Assembly: GCF_013466985.1 (NCBI RefSeq)
Contig: NZ_CP059164.1
Coordinates: forward strand, 2,241,001 to 2,305,000
Direction of reading: 5' to 3'
Source: Nocardioides ungokensis
GTDB taxonomy: Bacteria > Actinomycetota > Actinomycetes > Propionibacteriales > Nocardioidaceae
DNA: 64,000 nucleotides
How positions within the stretch are numbered: the stretch's first letter is position 1; the number at the start of each line of letters is the position of its first letter. Below, piece after piece: positions 1 to 8,125 of the stretch. The notes below the pieces were generated by a model. It had not been told where the DNA came from. It saw only the letters and a list, made by a program, of their open reading frames with translations, and did not search any database. Made by a program: the position numbers and the translations under genes.

Positions 1-542
1 GCCCGCTGCTTCACGGCGGCCAGGTCGGCGGGGGAGAGGCTCAGGTCGGCGCCGCGCGCCTTCCCGATCGCGAACGGCAGCGACGGCTGGGCCACGACGG
101 GGGCGGCAACAGCGGAGTCCACCATCATGGCCAGGGCGAACCCTCCGGTGAAGCACATGCCCAGGGCGCCCACGCCGGGCCCGCCCAGCTCGGCGTGCAG
201 CTCGCGCGCCAGGCTGCGCAGCCAACCGGCGACGGGCGAGGTGACGCCGATGGCGAGCTTGTTGAACTCCGCGTCGACGCACACCTTGCGCAGGGACCTC
301 AGGAGGTTCGGCCCGCTCATCGGCGACTCGGGGGTGCCGAAGAGCTGCGGCATGACCACCGTGAAGCCGGCCGACACCACCGTGTCGGCGAAGCCGATCA
401 CCTCGGGGGTGATCCCCGGCAGCTCGTGGATGACGATCACCCCCGGACCGCTGCCCTTGCGGTACGTCGGGTGGGTGACGCCCTTGCCGGCGCCGTCGAC
501 CTGGGTGTGGGAACCGGGTGTCCAGCTGTCCAGCAGGGCCAT
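1..542 (-). CDS. Dienelactone hydrolase family protein, 3' end cut by window edge
   Basis: Read on the minus strand from ATG 542, the frame stays open to the window edge, so the C-terminus is missing (about 180 residues visible). It begins MALLDSWTPGSHTQ. Next come an IVIHELPGITPE segment, typical of the oxyanion and glutamate region of dienelactone hydrolases, and later GMCFTGG, the G-x-C-x-G-G nucleophile elbow with a catalytic cysteine. The family are alpha/beta hydrolases that open lactones or esters; the substrate here is unknown. The Asp and His of the triad lie in or beyond the last visible part. A CATACT hexamer 6 nt before the ATG suggests a leaderless transcript and supports this start. 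Family is fairly certain, substrate is not. Confidence 0.8.
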   Translation of the reverse strand, partial: MALLDSWTPGSHTQVDGAGKGVTHPTYRKGSGPGVIVIHELPGITPEVIGFADTVVSAGFTVVMPQLFGTPESPMSGPNLLRSLRKVCVDAEFNKLAIGVTSPVAGWLRSLARELHAELGGPGVGALGMCFTGGFALAMMVDSAVAAPVVAQPSLPFAIGKARGADLSLSPADLAAVKQR

Positions 543-559
543 GCGACGAGTATGCCGCG

Positions 560-1210
560 TCAGGCCCCGCCGCCCCCGGAGCGGGCGCGGCCACGAAGCC
601 GGCGCAGGCCGTGCCGGACCAGATAGGCGATCCCCTGGACGACCGACACGAGCAGGAGGAAGGCCTGGACGGCCACGACCACGACACCAGCGCCGGAGAG
701 CGAGAAGATCAGGGCGTACACCAGCGCCACCTGCATCGACGGGTCGCCGGGCCACAGACCCACCAGCAGGCCGATGAGCAGGCCGAGGGCCACGATCACC
801 GCGGCGATGCGCATGCTCATGGAGGTGGACTGCAGGCTCGCAAGCGCGGCGATGCGGGCGCGGGTCGCCCACGAGCTGCCCGGCGGATACGGGCTGACCA
901 CGGGTGGCGCCGACTGCTGGGCCTGATGGACCGCCCGCTCGGTCAGGTGCTGCTCGAGGTCGTCGAGGTAGGCGTCGACCTCGGCCATGTCGTACCCCTG
1001 CTGGAGCCGGACCGGGGCGAAGCGGACGGCACGCACGTCCTCGGGCCGCATCGCGGGCGTGGCGGAGCGCAACGACTCGACGGCACGCGCCACGAAGGCG
1101 TCGACCTCCCGCTTGGTGTAGCCCTCGCGGAACTGGACGGTGGTGAACGCAGCCCGGGAGAACCGGTCCAGATCGGACCCGGACAGCGGGTCACCCGACA
1201 AGGGAGTCAT
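560..1210 (-). CDS. DivIVA-domain membrane protein
   Basis: 216 residues. The N-terminal half carries two DivIVA-type repeats: FREGYTKREVDAFVARAV at about residues 27-44, then LQQGYDMAEVDAYLDDL. The C-terminal half has two hydrophobic stretches (about 131-148 and 163-190) and a basic tail ending in RARSGGGGA. DivIVA/Wag31 family members bind curved membrane and organise polar growth in actinobacteria. This protein is shorter, lacks the long coiled coil and instead carries its own membrane anchor, so it is not Wag31. The start follows GAGACT plus a 7-nt gap. It lies just upstream of the dienelactone hydrolase gene on the same strand. Role in growth or division is inference. Confidence 0.7.
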   Translation of the reverse strand: MTPLSGDPLSGSDLDRFSRAAFTTVQFREGYTKREVDAFVARAVESLRSATPAMRPEDVRAVRFAPVRLQQGYDMAEVDAYLDDLEQHLTERAVHQAQQSAPPVVSPYPPGSSWATRARIAALASLQSTSMSMRIAAVIVALGLLIGLLVGLWPGDPSMQVALVYALIFSLSGAGVVVVAVQAFLLLVSVVQGIAYLVRHGLRRLRGRARSGGGGA

Positions 1211-1265
1211 CGGGTCCAGTCTCCAGCACCGGTGGCCCGCCGACCAAGTGCCGGGCGGCCCGTTC

Positions 1266-1448
1266 TCAGGTCCGGGTCGCGCCGGGCGCCGGGGCGGACG
1301 GCGCTGTGGTGGGAGGGGCCGTGGTGGGAGGGGCGAGCGGCTCGCCCTCGCAGCAGTTGGCCTTGAACTTGCAGTGCGGGCAGAACCATCGCGTGGCGAT
1401 CGGGTCGAACTCGTAGCCGCAGGCCATGCACGAGTAGTAGCCGGACAT
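1266..1448 (-). CDS. Small zinc-ribbon (rubredoxin-like) protein
   Basis: 60 residues. Two CxxC knuckles, CMAC (residues 7-10) and CPHC (23-26), with a WF before the second, match a rubredoxin-like or zinc-ribbon fold that binds one metal through four cysteines. A further CC pair follows at 32-33, and the tail is Pro/Thr/Ala-rich and probably disordered. A GGGAG ribosome-binding site lies 4 nt before the ATG. Whether iron or zinc is bound cannot be told from sequence. It is divergent from the AttH-like gene at 1518 and unlinked by function to either neighbour. Confidence 0.65.
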   Translation of the reverse strand: MSGYYSCMACGYEFDPIATRWFCPHCKFKANCCEGEPLAPPTTAPPTTAPSAPAPGATRT

Positions 1449-1517
1449 CGGACTCCCTGGGTGATTGCACTCGACCGTCGTCCACGACGATGCCACGTCG
1501 CGGGCACAATCGGGGCC

Positions 1518-2525
1518 GTGACCCACGACAACGCGCCACGATTCCGCACCGGGACCGACCACGTCGAGTCGTGGTTCGTGCGCGCCAACGACCCCGCCGC
1601 ACCGCGGGCCCTGTGGCTCAAGGCCACCGTGCTGACCCGGGCCGACGGGTCGTCGCTCGCCCAGGCGTGGTGCAGCGTCTTCGACGGCGACCGGACCGCG
1701 GGGTTCCGCCACGACCTGCCCCTCGAGCAGGCGGCGTTCACGAGCCCCGCCACCGGCCTCGAGTCCCGCGTCGGGCCGGTCCGCCTCGTGCTCGGCGACG
1801 GCGGGGGCGCGTCGACGGGCGAGCTCGTCTCCGCCGCCGGTCGGGTGAGCTGGGACCTGACGTTCTCCCGCGGGGCCGGTGAGCTGGGCGACCCGATGTG
1901 CCTGCTCCCGTCCCGCCGCCTCGTGGATGCCCGACTCCCGCGGAACAAGCTGCTCACCCCCGTCCCGGTGGCGACGTTCGGCGGCCGGCTGGTGTGGGAC
2001 GACGAGACCTGGGACCTCGCAGACTGGGTGGGCATGCAGGGTCACAACTGGGGTGACGCCCACAGCCCCGAGTACGCCTGGGGGCAGTGCGTCTTCCTCG
2101 ACGGTTCCGGTACGCCGAGCGCGGTCGTCGAGGGGGCCTCGGGCCGGATCGAGCTGGGTGGCCGGCCCTCGCCACTCCTGTCGATGCTCGTCGTCCGCCG
2201 TGGGGAGCGGGAGTACCGCTTCGACCGCATCGTCGACCTGTGGCGACAGCGACCGGAGCTGGCATTCCCGCGCTGGTCGCTGCGGATGAGGGGACGGGAC
2301 GGCGAGGCGACGCTCGAGGTCGTCGCGAGGCCGGAGGCCATGGTCTGCCTGGGCTACCAGAACCCGGCCCGACCGCCGAGCCACTGCCTCAACTCCAAGA
2401 CCGCTCGGGTCCGGCTCGAGGTGCGGCCCCGGGGCGGCGCGGCGTTCGAGCTGACCAGCGAGCACGGGGGAGCGTTGGAGTTCCTCCAGGCCGACCCGGA
2501 GCCGCGGGTCCAGCCAGTCGTCTGA
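1518..2525 (+). CDS. AttH/CrtC-like lipocalin-fold protein
   Basis: 335 residues from GTG 1518. The frame runs further upstream, but this GTG is preceded by CACAAT and a 7-nt gap, the leaderless start arrangement seen across the window. The central segment GMQGHNWGDAHSPEYAWGQC resembles the signature of the AttH and hydroxyneurosporene synthase (CrtC) fold, a pair of lipocalin-like barrels binding hydrophobic ligands. The beta-rich remainder fits. Real CrtC hydrates carotenoids, but no carotenoid gene is nearby, so only the fold is claimed. There is no signal peptide. It is followed 32 nt later by corA on the same strand. Confidence 0.55.
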   Translation: MTHDNAPRFRTGTDHVESWFVRANDPAAPRALWLKATVLTRADGSSLAQAWCSVFDGDRTAGFRHDLPLEQAAFTSPATGLESRVGPVRLVLGDGGGASTGELVSAAGRVSWDLTFSRGAGELGDPMCLLPSRRLVDARLPRNKLLTPVPVATFGGRLVWDDETWDLADWVGMQGHNWGDAHSPEYAWGQCVFLDGSGTPSAVVEGASGRIELGGRPSPLLSMLVVRRGEREYRFDRIVDLWRQRPELAFPRWSLRMRGRDGEATLEVVARPEAMVCLGYQNPARPPSHCLNSKTARVRLEVRPRGGAAFELTSEHGGALEFLQADPEPRVQPVV

Positions 2526-2557
2526 GCTGCAGGCGGTCCCTGGGCAATACTCGAAGC

Positions 2558-3529
2558 GTGGCCCGCACCCGGTGTTACCGCAACGGAGTCCTCACCGACG
2601 AGGGCTTCCCCATCGACGACGTCTCCGAGCACCTGCAGGAGGAGTCGTCGATGGTCTGGATCGACCTGCTCGGTGCCGAGCTGGCCGAGCTCCAGGTCGT
2701 CGCCGACGAGCTCGGCCTGCACACGCTCGCCGTGGAGGACGCCACCAGCGGACGCCAGCGGCCGAAGTTCAACCGCTACCAGGGCCACGACTTCCTCTCC
2801 GCGTACGCCGTGCACCTCGACGCGACGAGCGGGGAGCTGGTGATGGGGGAGATCGCGGCATTCATCACGCCGTCGGCGCTGGTGACCGTCCGCAAGGACG
2901 AGAACTTCCCGATCGACGGCCTGCTGCGGCGGTGGGACGACAACGCGGACCTGACGAAGTACGGCATCGGCGCCCTCGTGCACGGGCTGCTGGACTGGGT
3001 CGTCGACGGCCACTTCGACGCGGTGCAGTCGCTGGACGACGAGATCGAGGCGCTCGAGGACCTCCTCTTCGACGACCGCCCGCGTGACCGGGACGTCCAG
3101 CGGCGCAGCTTCGAGCTGCGCAAGAGCCTGGTCCGGCTCCGGCGGGTCGTGCTCCCGATGCGCGAGGTCGTCAACACGCTGATGCGTCGCGACGTCGGGC
3201 TCGTGCACGCGGAGATGACGCCGTACTACCAGGACGTCTACGACCACGTCCTGCGCGCGGCGGAGTGGACCGAGAGCCTGCGCGACCTGGTCGCGACGAT
3301 CGTCGAGACGAACCTGACCATCCAGGGGAACCGGCTCAACATCATCACCAAGAAGGTCACCAGCTGGGCCGCGATCATCGCCGTCCCCACGGCGATCACC
3401 GGGTTCTACGGCCAGAACCTGCCCTACCCCGGCTTCGCCCGGGAGTCGGGCTTCCTCACGTCGTCGATCCTGATCGTGCTGCTCTCCGGCGGCCTGTACA
3501 TCGCGTTCAGGCGCAAGGACTGGCTCTGA
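2558..3529 (+). CDS. corA: CorA-family divalent cation transporter, GQN variant
   Basis: 323 residues from GTG 2558, preceded by AATACT and a 6-nt gap (probable leaderless start). A soluble alpha/beta N-terminal domain leads into a long helical stalk (about residues 150-250). Two C-terminal membrane helices follow: NIITKKVTSWAAIIAVPTAI and TSSILIVLLSGGLYIAF. The tail FRRKDWL is the basic sphincter region of CorA. The loop that carries GMN in classical CorA reads YGQNLPYPG here, with Gln at residue 286. CorA pentamers import Mg2+ and sometimes Co2+ or Ni2+. Family is certain from topology and loop; ion preference is not, given the Gln. Confidence 0.9.
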   Translation: MARTRCYRNGVLTDEGFPIDDVSEHLQEESSMVWIDLLGAELAELQVVADELGLHTLAVEDATSGRQRPKFNRYQGHDFLSAYAVHLDATSGELVMGEIAAFITPSALVTVRKDENFPIDGLLRRWDDNADLTKYGIGALVHGLLDWVVDGHFDAVQSLDDEIEALEDLLFDDRPRDRDVQRRSFELRKSLVRLRRVVLPMREVVNTLMRRDVGLVHAEMTPYYQDVYDHVLRAAEWTESLRDLVATIVETNLTIQGNRLNIITKKVTSWAAIIAVPTAITGFYGQNLPYPGFARESGFLTSSILIVLLSGGLYIAFRRKDWL

Positions 3530-3559
3530 CCGCGACCGCGCCCGGCCCCTGTCCGGCTC

Positions 3560-3979
3560 TCAGCGGGCGTGGTGGCGAACCTCTTGGAGCGCCCAGGAGT
3601 TGCCGTCGGGGTCGTCGAAGTAGATGAAGGTGCCGTAGTCGGCGCGGTTGGGCTCGAGGCCCGGCGTCATGGCGCCGTTCAGGAAGTGCTGGGGCCCGGT
3701 GTTCTCGATCCCGGCATCGGTGAGGAAGGCGTGCGCTGCCTCGATGTCCTCGACCACCAGCTGGGCGCCCTTCAGCGAGCCGGGCGCGACCCCGCCGCCG
3801 AGGCCCGTGCCGAACACGATCGAGCAGGCCGATCCCGGGGGCGTCACCTGGATGACGCGGAAGTGCTCGTTGGGGGCGAAGTCGTTGTCGAGCCGGAACC
3901 CGAGCCGGTCGACGTAGAACTCCCGCGCCCGCTCGACGTCCGAGACGGGGGCGATGACGACTTCCAGCTTCCAGTCCAT
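3560..3979 (-). CDS. VOC (glyoxalase-fold) protein
   Basis: 139 residues with one full vicinal-oxygen-chelate unit. The N-terminal half starts KLEVVIAPVSDVERAREFY; the second half ends in FIYFDDPDGNSWALQEV, a typical closing motif. These proteins chelate a metal between paired beta-alpha-beta-beta-beta modules and act as glyoxalases, dioxygenases or antibiotic-binding proteins. No substrate can be assigned. An AGGAG ribosome-binding site sits 9 nt before ATG 3979. It is convergent with corA and divergent from a second, dissimilar VOC-like gene at 4085. Confidence 0.8.
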   Translation of the reverse strand: MDWKLEVVIAPVSDVERAREFYVDRLGFRLDNDFAPNEHFRVIQVTPPGSACSIVFGTGLGGGVAPGSLKGAQLVVEDIEAAHAFLTDAGIENTGPQHFLNGAMTPGLEPNRADYGTFIYFDDPDGNSWALQEVRHHAR

Positions 3980-4084
3980 GGTGGCGCTCTCCTTGTTGGT
4001 CGGTCGCCCACTGTGGCACAGGCCCTGCACATGGACGCGCGGAAATCGCTGGGCCGAGCCGGTGGATGCTGTCAGGGTGCTGCC

Positions 4085-4468
4085 ATGGCATCTCGCGCAT
4101 CCAACTTCTGCATCGACGCCGCCGACCCCTACGCCCAGACCATGTGGTGGGCGCAGGTGCTGGAGGACTTCGTCCAACCCACCCAGTGGGACAACGAGCC
4201 GGGGGCCGACGAGTGCGGACTCGCCGGCCCCGACGACCGCTACCTGCTCTTCCTCAAGGTCCCCGAGCCCAAGACGGTGAAGAACCGCATGCACATCTGC
4301 CTGCGGCCCACCGACCGGTCCCGCGACGAGGAGGTCGACCGCATCGTCGGCCTCGGGGCGACGCTGGTCAACGACCTGCGCGACGGCGACAAGGGCTGGG
4401 CGGTGCTGGCGGACCCCGAGGGCAACGAGTTCTGTGTGCTCACCCCCTACCGGCCCGGTGGCGCCTAG
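4085..4468 (+). CDS. VOC-like small protein
   Basis: 127 residues. The opening SNFCIDAADPYAQTMWWAQVL and the end KGWAVLADPEGNEFCVLTP follow the pattern of short actinobacterial glyoxalase-like proteins with a tryptophan-rich first helix. CAGGGT and a 6-nt gap precede ATG 4085, which fits a leaderless start. The substrate is unknown. The gene reads toward the flavin reductase, 23 nt downstream, and could share its transcript, though that gene has its own promoter-like hexamer. Confidence 0.7.
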   Translation: MASRASNFCIDAADPYAQTMWWAQVLEDFVQPTQWDNEPGADECGLAGPDDRYLLFLKVPEPKTVKNRMHICLRPTDRSRDEEVDRIVGLGATLVNDLRDGDKGWAVLADPEGNEFCVLTPYRPGGA

Positions 4469-4491
4469 CCGCGACTGACTACCGTGGGGGC

Positions 4492-5055
4492 ATGAGCTCC
4501 TGGCTCGGCGACGCCGAGATCGACTTCGAGTTCCGTCCCGGCGAAGCCAGCCCGGTCCACACCGACGACCCGGCCGCCGCGGCGGCAGCACGTCGATTCC
4601 GCGACGTGCTCGGCCGCTTCGCCTCGGGCGTCACGGTCGTCACCTCGACCAGCGGCGGTCAGCCGGTCGGGATGACCTGCCAGTCGTTCTCCAGCGTGTC
4701 GCTCGACCCGCCGCTGGTGCTCTTCGTGCCCGCCAAGACCTCACGTGCCTGGCCGCTGATCCAGCGGTCGGGCACGTTCTGCGTCAACTTCCTCGGCGTC
4801 GACCAGGCCGAGGTCTCCAACACGATGGCCAGCCGCGGGGTCGACAAGTTCGCCGACGTGAAGTGGCAGCCCTCCACCGCGACCGGCTCCCCGGTCCTCG
4901 ACGGCGTCCTCGGCTACGTCGACTGCACCATCCAGGCCGTGCACGAGGCCGGCGACCACTTCGTCGTCATCGGCCGGGTGCTCGAGCTCGAGATGACCGA
5001 GGCCGAGGACCCGCTGCTGTTCTTCCGGGGGCAGTACACGACCACCGAGGGCTGA
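4492..5055 (+). CDS. Flavin reductase domain protein (NAD(P)H:flavin oxidoreductase-like)
   Basis: 187 residues. After an acidic N-terminal 35 residues comes the flavin-reductase fold. RFRDVLGRFASGVTVVTS is followed by GMTCQSFSSVSLDPPLVLF, the flavin-binding loop, and later by GDHFVVIGRVLELE. Family members reduce FMN or FAD for a partner monooxygenase, or hold the flavin themselves. No monooxygenase partner lies beside it; the LLM enzyme at 20953 is too distant to assume. TACCGT and a 6-nt gap precede ATG 4492. Convergent with the cupin gene. Confidence 0.85.
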   Translation: MSSWLGDAEIDFEFRPGEASPVHTDDPAAAAAARRFRDVLGRFASGVTVVTSTSGGQPVGMTCQSFSSVSLDPPLVLFVPAKTSRAWPLIQRSGTFCVNFLGVDQAEVSNTMASRGVDKFADVKWQPSTATGSPVLDGVLGYVDCTIQAVHEAGDHFVVIGRVLELEMTEAEDPLLFFRGQYTTTEG

Positions 5056-5073
5056 CCCGGGCGGTCGCCGGCG

Positions 5074-5460
5074 TCAGTGCCCGTGAGGGGGCGGCGGCTC
5101 GTCGACGTTGACGGTGGGGATTCCGGCGCCGGCCCGGGCGATCACCGCCAGGGATGGCTCGTCGGTCGGGTTGCTCTCCCGGTGGATCGTGTGGGCCGGG
5201 ACGTGCACGAAGTCGCCCGGCTCCGCATCGAGATACCCGTTGTACCCCTCGAACTCCAGGCGCAGGATGCCGCGGACGACGTACAGGCACGACTCGTTGC
5301 TGTCGTGGTGGTGCCACCCGGAGCTGGTGCCCGGCGCGGTCTCGACCTGGCCCGCCCACAGCCGGCCGGCCAGCTCGAAGGCGCGCTGCCGGTCCATGCC
5401 CGGGGTCGGGTCCGCGGGCACCAGGGAGTCGCCGCGCACGACGCGGATCGGGTCGCTCAC
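5074..5460 (-). CDS. Cupin-domain protein
   Basis: 128 residues from GTG 5460. The cupin metal motifs are visible: GWHHHDSNESCLYVVRG (motif 1, three histidines and a Glu) and GDFVHVPAHTIHRESNP (motif 2, the closing His). This is a single beta-barrel that probably binds Mn, Fe or Zn. The GTG overlaps the stop of the amidase as GTGA, so the two are probably translationally coupled. Function as a sensor, isomerase or dioxygenase cannot be decided. Confidence 0.85.
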   Translation of the reverse strand: MSDPIRVVRGDSLVPADPTPGMDRQRAFELAGRLWAGQVETAPGTSSGWHHHDSNESCLYVVRGILRLEFEGYNGYLDAEPGDFVHVPAHTIHRESNPTDEPSLAVIARAGAGIPTVNVDEPPPPHGH

Positions 5461-6959
5461 GGGGTCAAGTCTGCGGGGTCTGTCAACGGGTGGTGGTGGT
5501 CGGCGCAGCGGGCGGAGACGGGTGGCCACAACTCGGCCCAGGGATGCGCGGCCTCGAGCTGAGCCGCCAGCCGCAGGAGGGTGCCCTCCGCGCCGGGCTG
5601 CCCCATGAAGTTCATCCCGATCGGCAGCGAGTCCCGGCTCCAGCCGAGCGGCACGCTCATCGCCGGGCGGCCGGTGAGGTTGGCGGTCACCAGCGGGAAC
5701 GCGACGAACTCCGCCGAGCGTGCCTCCGCGCGGCTCGGGTCCTCGGCGTCCGCGGCCAGCTGGCCCAGGCGGGGCGGGGGCTCGGCCAGGGTGGGGGAGA
5801 GCCAGACGTCGAAGCCGTCGGTGCCGTCGTACGCCGCGGCGAGCGCGCGTCCGAAGGCCTGCACGGTCGTGAGGGCCATCAGCAGGTCGCCGCCGCGGAC
5901 CTCCCGGCCGCGCTCCCAGTAGAGGCGGGTCAACGGTTCGAGCTCCTGCGGCTCGGGGAGGCGCCCGGTCTCCCGGGCCCAGTAGCGGATCACCCAGTCG
6001 AGGCCCGCGCCGTACAGGCGGCCGATGGCGCTGCCCACCTCCGGGGTCAGCTCGGTGAGCTCGCGCTCGACGACCGTGTGGCCGAGGTCGGTGAGCCGCC
6101 CGGCGGTGTCGTCGAGCACGCCGAGGCAGTCCACGTGCACGGGACGGCCCTCGGCGGGACACCGGCTGACCGCGATCCGGAGCGGCTCTGGCGGCCGGTC
6201 GAGCTCACCAAGCCAGGTCCCCTCGTGGTGGGGCGCGAAGTAGGGATCGCCCGGCGCCGGCCCGGCGGTCACGTCGAGCAGGGCGGCGCTGTCCCGCACC
6301 GACCGGGTGAGCACGTGCTCGGCCGCCATGCCGCCGAAGACGTCGCCGTACCGCGGACCGAGCGGGTTGCGCCCGCGCGTGGGCTTGAGCCCGAAGATGC
6401 CGCAGCACGAGGCGGGGATGCGCAGCGAGCCGCCGACGTCGTTGCCGTGCGCGACCGGGACCATGCCACTGGCCACCGCGGCCGCCGACCCGCCGCTCGA
6501 GCCGCCGGTGGTGCAGGTGGTGTCCCACGGGTTCACGGTCGGCAGGCCGTCCTGCGGCTCCACGGTGGGCGCCATGCCGAACTCCGGCGTGCTGGTCTTG
6601 CCGAGGACGACGAACCCGGCGCGGCGCAGACGTGCGACGTACTCCTGGTCGTGCGTGGAGACGACGCCGCGCAGGTAGGCGGAGCCTTCGCGCATGGGGA
6701 GGCCCTCGACCTCGGCGCACAGGTCCTTGACCAGGGTGGGGACCCCCGCGAACGGCAGCGCCGGGTCCAGGGTCCGTGCCGTGTCGACCGCGCGGTCGAA
6801 GTCGGTGACGACCAGCGCGTGCAGCATCGGGTCGAGGCGCTCGATGCGGTTGATCGCGTCGAGGACCAGGTCGACCGGGCGGAGCTCGCCGGCGTGGACG
6901 AGCGCGGCCTGGGCGACCGCGTCGGCGTGGCCGGTCTCCAGGCGGGCGTCCGCGGGCAT
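5457..6959 (-). CDS. Amidase signature family enzyme
   Basis: 500 residues, full length for the family. The catalytic Ser-cisSer-Lys triad is readable: Lys78 in LVKDL, cis-Ser154 in [15 protein letters not shown] and nucleophile Ser178 in [15 protein letters not shown]. Amidases of this family hydrolyse small amides, nitrile-derived amides or aryl acylamides. There is no sign of a GatA role, since gatB and gatC are absent. ATG 6957-6959 shares one base with the stop of the AMIN/GerMN gene (TGATG), and its own stop overlaps the cupin start. All three form one operon transcribed from near 7852. Confidence 0.9.
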   Translation of the reverse strand: MPADARLETGHADAVAQAALVHAGELRPVDLVLDAINRIERLDPMLHALVVTDFDRAVDTARTLDPALPFAGVPTLVKDLCAEVEGLPMREGSAYLRGVVSTHDQEYVARLRRAGFVVLGKTSTPEFGMAPTVEPQDGLPTVNPWDTTCTTGGSSGGSAAAVASGMVPVAHGNDVGGSLRIPASCCGIFGLKPTRGRNPLGPRYGDVFGGMAAEHVLTRSVRDSAALLDVTAGPAPGDPYFAPHHEGTWLGELDRPPEPLRIAVSRCPAEGRPVHVDCLGVLDDTAGRLTDLGHTVVERELTELTPEVGSAIGRLYGAGLDWVIRYWARETGRLPEPQELEPLTRLYWERGREVRGGDLLMALTTVQAFGRALAAAYDGTDGFDVWLSPTLAEPPPRLGQLAADAEDPSRAEARSAEFVAFPLVTANLTGRPAMSVPLGWSRDSLPIGMNFMGQPGAEGTLLRLAAQLEAAHPWAELWPPVSARCADHHHPLTDPADLTP

Positions 6960-7852
6960 CAGGGCTCCAGGCAGGCCGGGATCGAGTCGGAGTGGCCGTG
7001 CGGGGTCTCGGTGTGCCCGCGGGGGCCGTAGATCTTCACCCAGTCGACCGAGGCGAACTGCTTCAGCGACGGGAACACCTCGCCCGCCAGGGTGACGGTC
7101 GAGCCGCCGCTGCTGCAGCCACCGGTCATCCGGACCCGCGCCACACCGTCGGTGATGCTCGGCCCGGTCAGGCCGGTCGCCCCGGAGCGGAGCAGGCGCA
7201 GCCCGTCGGCCCGCTCGCTGCGCAGTGGCCCCGCGAACAGGCGGTCGAGCACGCCGCGGGCCGGCGACCCGGGCAGCACGGGACGGGACCGGGCGACGAA
7301 GAACGGCTGCTGGTTGTTGTCGAAGTTGTCCCGGTCGAGGAAGAAGACCTTGCGGGGCACCGTCCGGAAGCCGGCCCTGATGTCGACCACCACGCGGGCG
7401 GGGTTCTGCAGGGTGAACACGCGGAACGGCGTTCGCCTCGCGAGCCCGATGCCGTAGGAGGTCACGCCCTCGAAGTCGCCCGACCGCACGGCCGTCATCG
7501 CGTTGGGCAACGCGAAGGCCAACCGACGCGGCGCCGTGGGGGTGCCGGACGCGTCGTGCGCGTCGGCCGGCTCGAACCGCACGCTCAGGATCGCCCGGCC
7601 GGCGATGCGCACGGGCTTGCCGGAGCCGTCGGCGACGAGCCGGTCGACGTACCGGGCGCGGTGGCTGGACGGCAGGCCACCGCGGAAGTCGAAGACGATC
7701 CGGTCGACGTTCCCGTGGTGGGCGGCCCGGATCCCGGTGAGTGTCGGCACGGGGGGCGCCGCGGCCCCGGTTGCGGAAGGCATCGTCCCGCCCGCGGCCA
7801 CGAGGAACGGCCCGAGGAGCGCGAGGGGAGCCAGGCGACGGAGCAGATTCAC
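6959..7852 (-). CDS. Secreted AMIN-like / GerMN-like domain protein
   Basis: 297 residues from GTG 7852, with a signal peptide (VNLLRRLAPLALLGPFLVAA, no lipobox cysteine). The first domain contains VDRIVFDFRGG, RILSVRFEPADAHD-type strands and ARRTPFRVFTLQNPARVVVD, resembling the AMIN-like domain of actinobacterial cell-wall proteins. The second, from about residue 165 (VFFLDRDNFDNNQQPFF to FPSLKQFASVDWVKIYGPRG), resembles the GerMN domain, a small fold found in envelope lipoproteins. It probably binds cell wall. Why it is tightly coupled to an amidase-signature enzyme and a cupin is unclear. Confidence 0.65.
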   Translation of the reverse strand: MNLLRRLAPLALLGPFLVAAGGTMPSATGAAAPPVPTLTGIRAAHHGNVDRIVFDFRGGLPSSHRARYVDRLVADGSGKPVRIAGRAILSVRFEPADAHDASGTPTAPRRLAFALPNAMTAVRSGDFEGVTSYGIGLARRTPFRVFTLQNPARVVVDIRAGFRTVPRKVFFLDRDNFDNNQQPFFVARSRPVLPGSPARGVLDRLFAGPLRSERADGLRLLRSGATGLTGPSITDGVARVRMTGGCSSGGSTVTLAGEVFPSLKQFASVDWVKIYGPRGHTETPHGHSDSIPACLEP

Positions 7853-8055
7853 CCTCCACAGCGTCGACCACGGGCGTCGAGGGTGGCAGAGCCGAAGGTC
7901 CCGCCCGGGGATCCCCGCTCCGTGGCCGCCGCGTTCTGTCGACTTTCGCATTTTGATGCAGTGCACAGTCCTGCACCTCCAACCCGTTGACCGCCGGTCC
8001 CACCCGGCGCAAGAGTTCCCGCGGTTCACGTTCTCGGGTGGAAGACCTCCAGCTG

Positions 8056-8113
8056 TGTCCGGGCCTGAACCACATCCTTTCCCTCCCACGGGGCTCCTCA
8101 GCGAGCCCGGACA
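8056..8113 (+). promoter_or_regulatory. Inverted repeat in the leader of the M4 protease gene
   Basis: A perfect 9-bp inverted repeat, TGTCCGGGC at 8056-8064 and GCCCGGACA at 8105-8113, is separated by 40 nt. The right arm ends where the AAAGGAG ribosome-binding site (8113-8119) begins, 6 nt before GTG 8126. In RNA the arms could pair and affect ribosome access. The rest of the 273-nt gap 7853-8125 shows no other gene; the interior between the arms is pyrimidine-rich. Confidence 0.45.
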
Positions 8114-8125
8114 AAGGAGTGTCGA

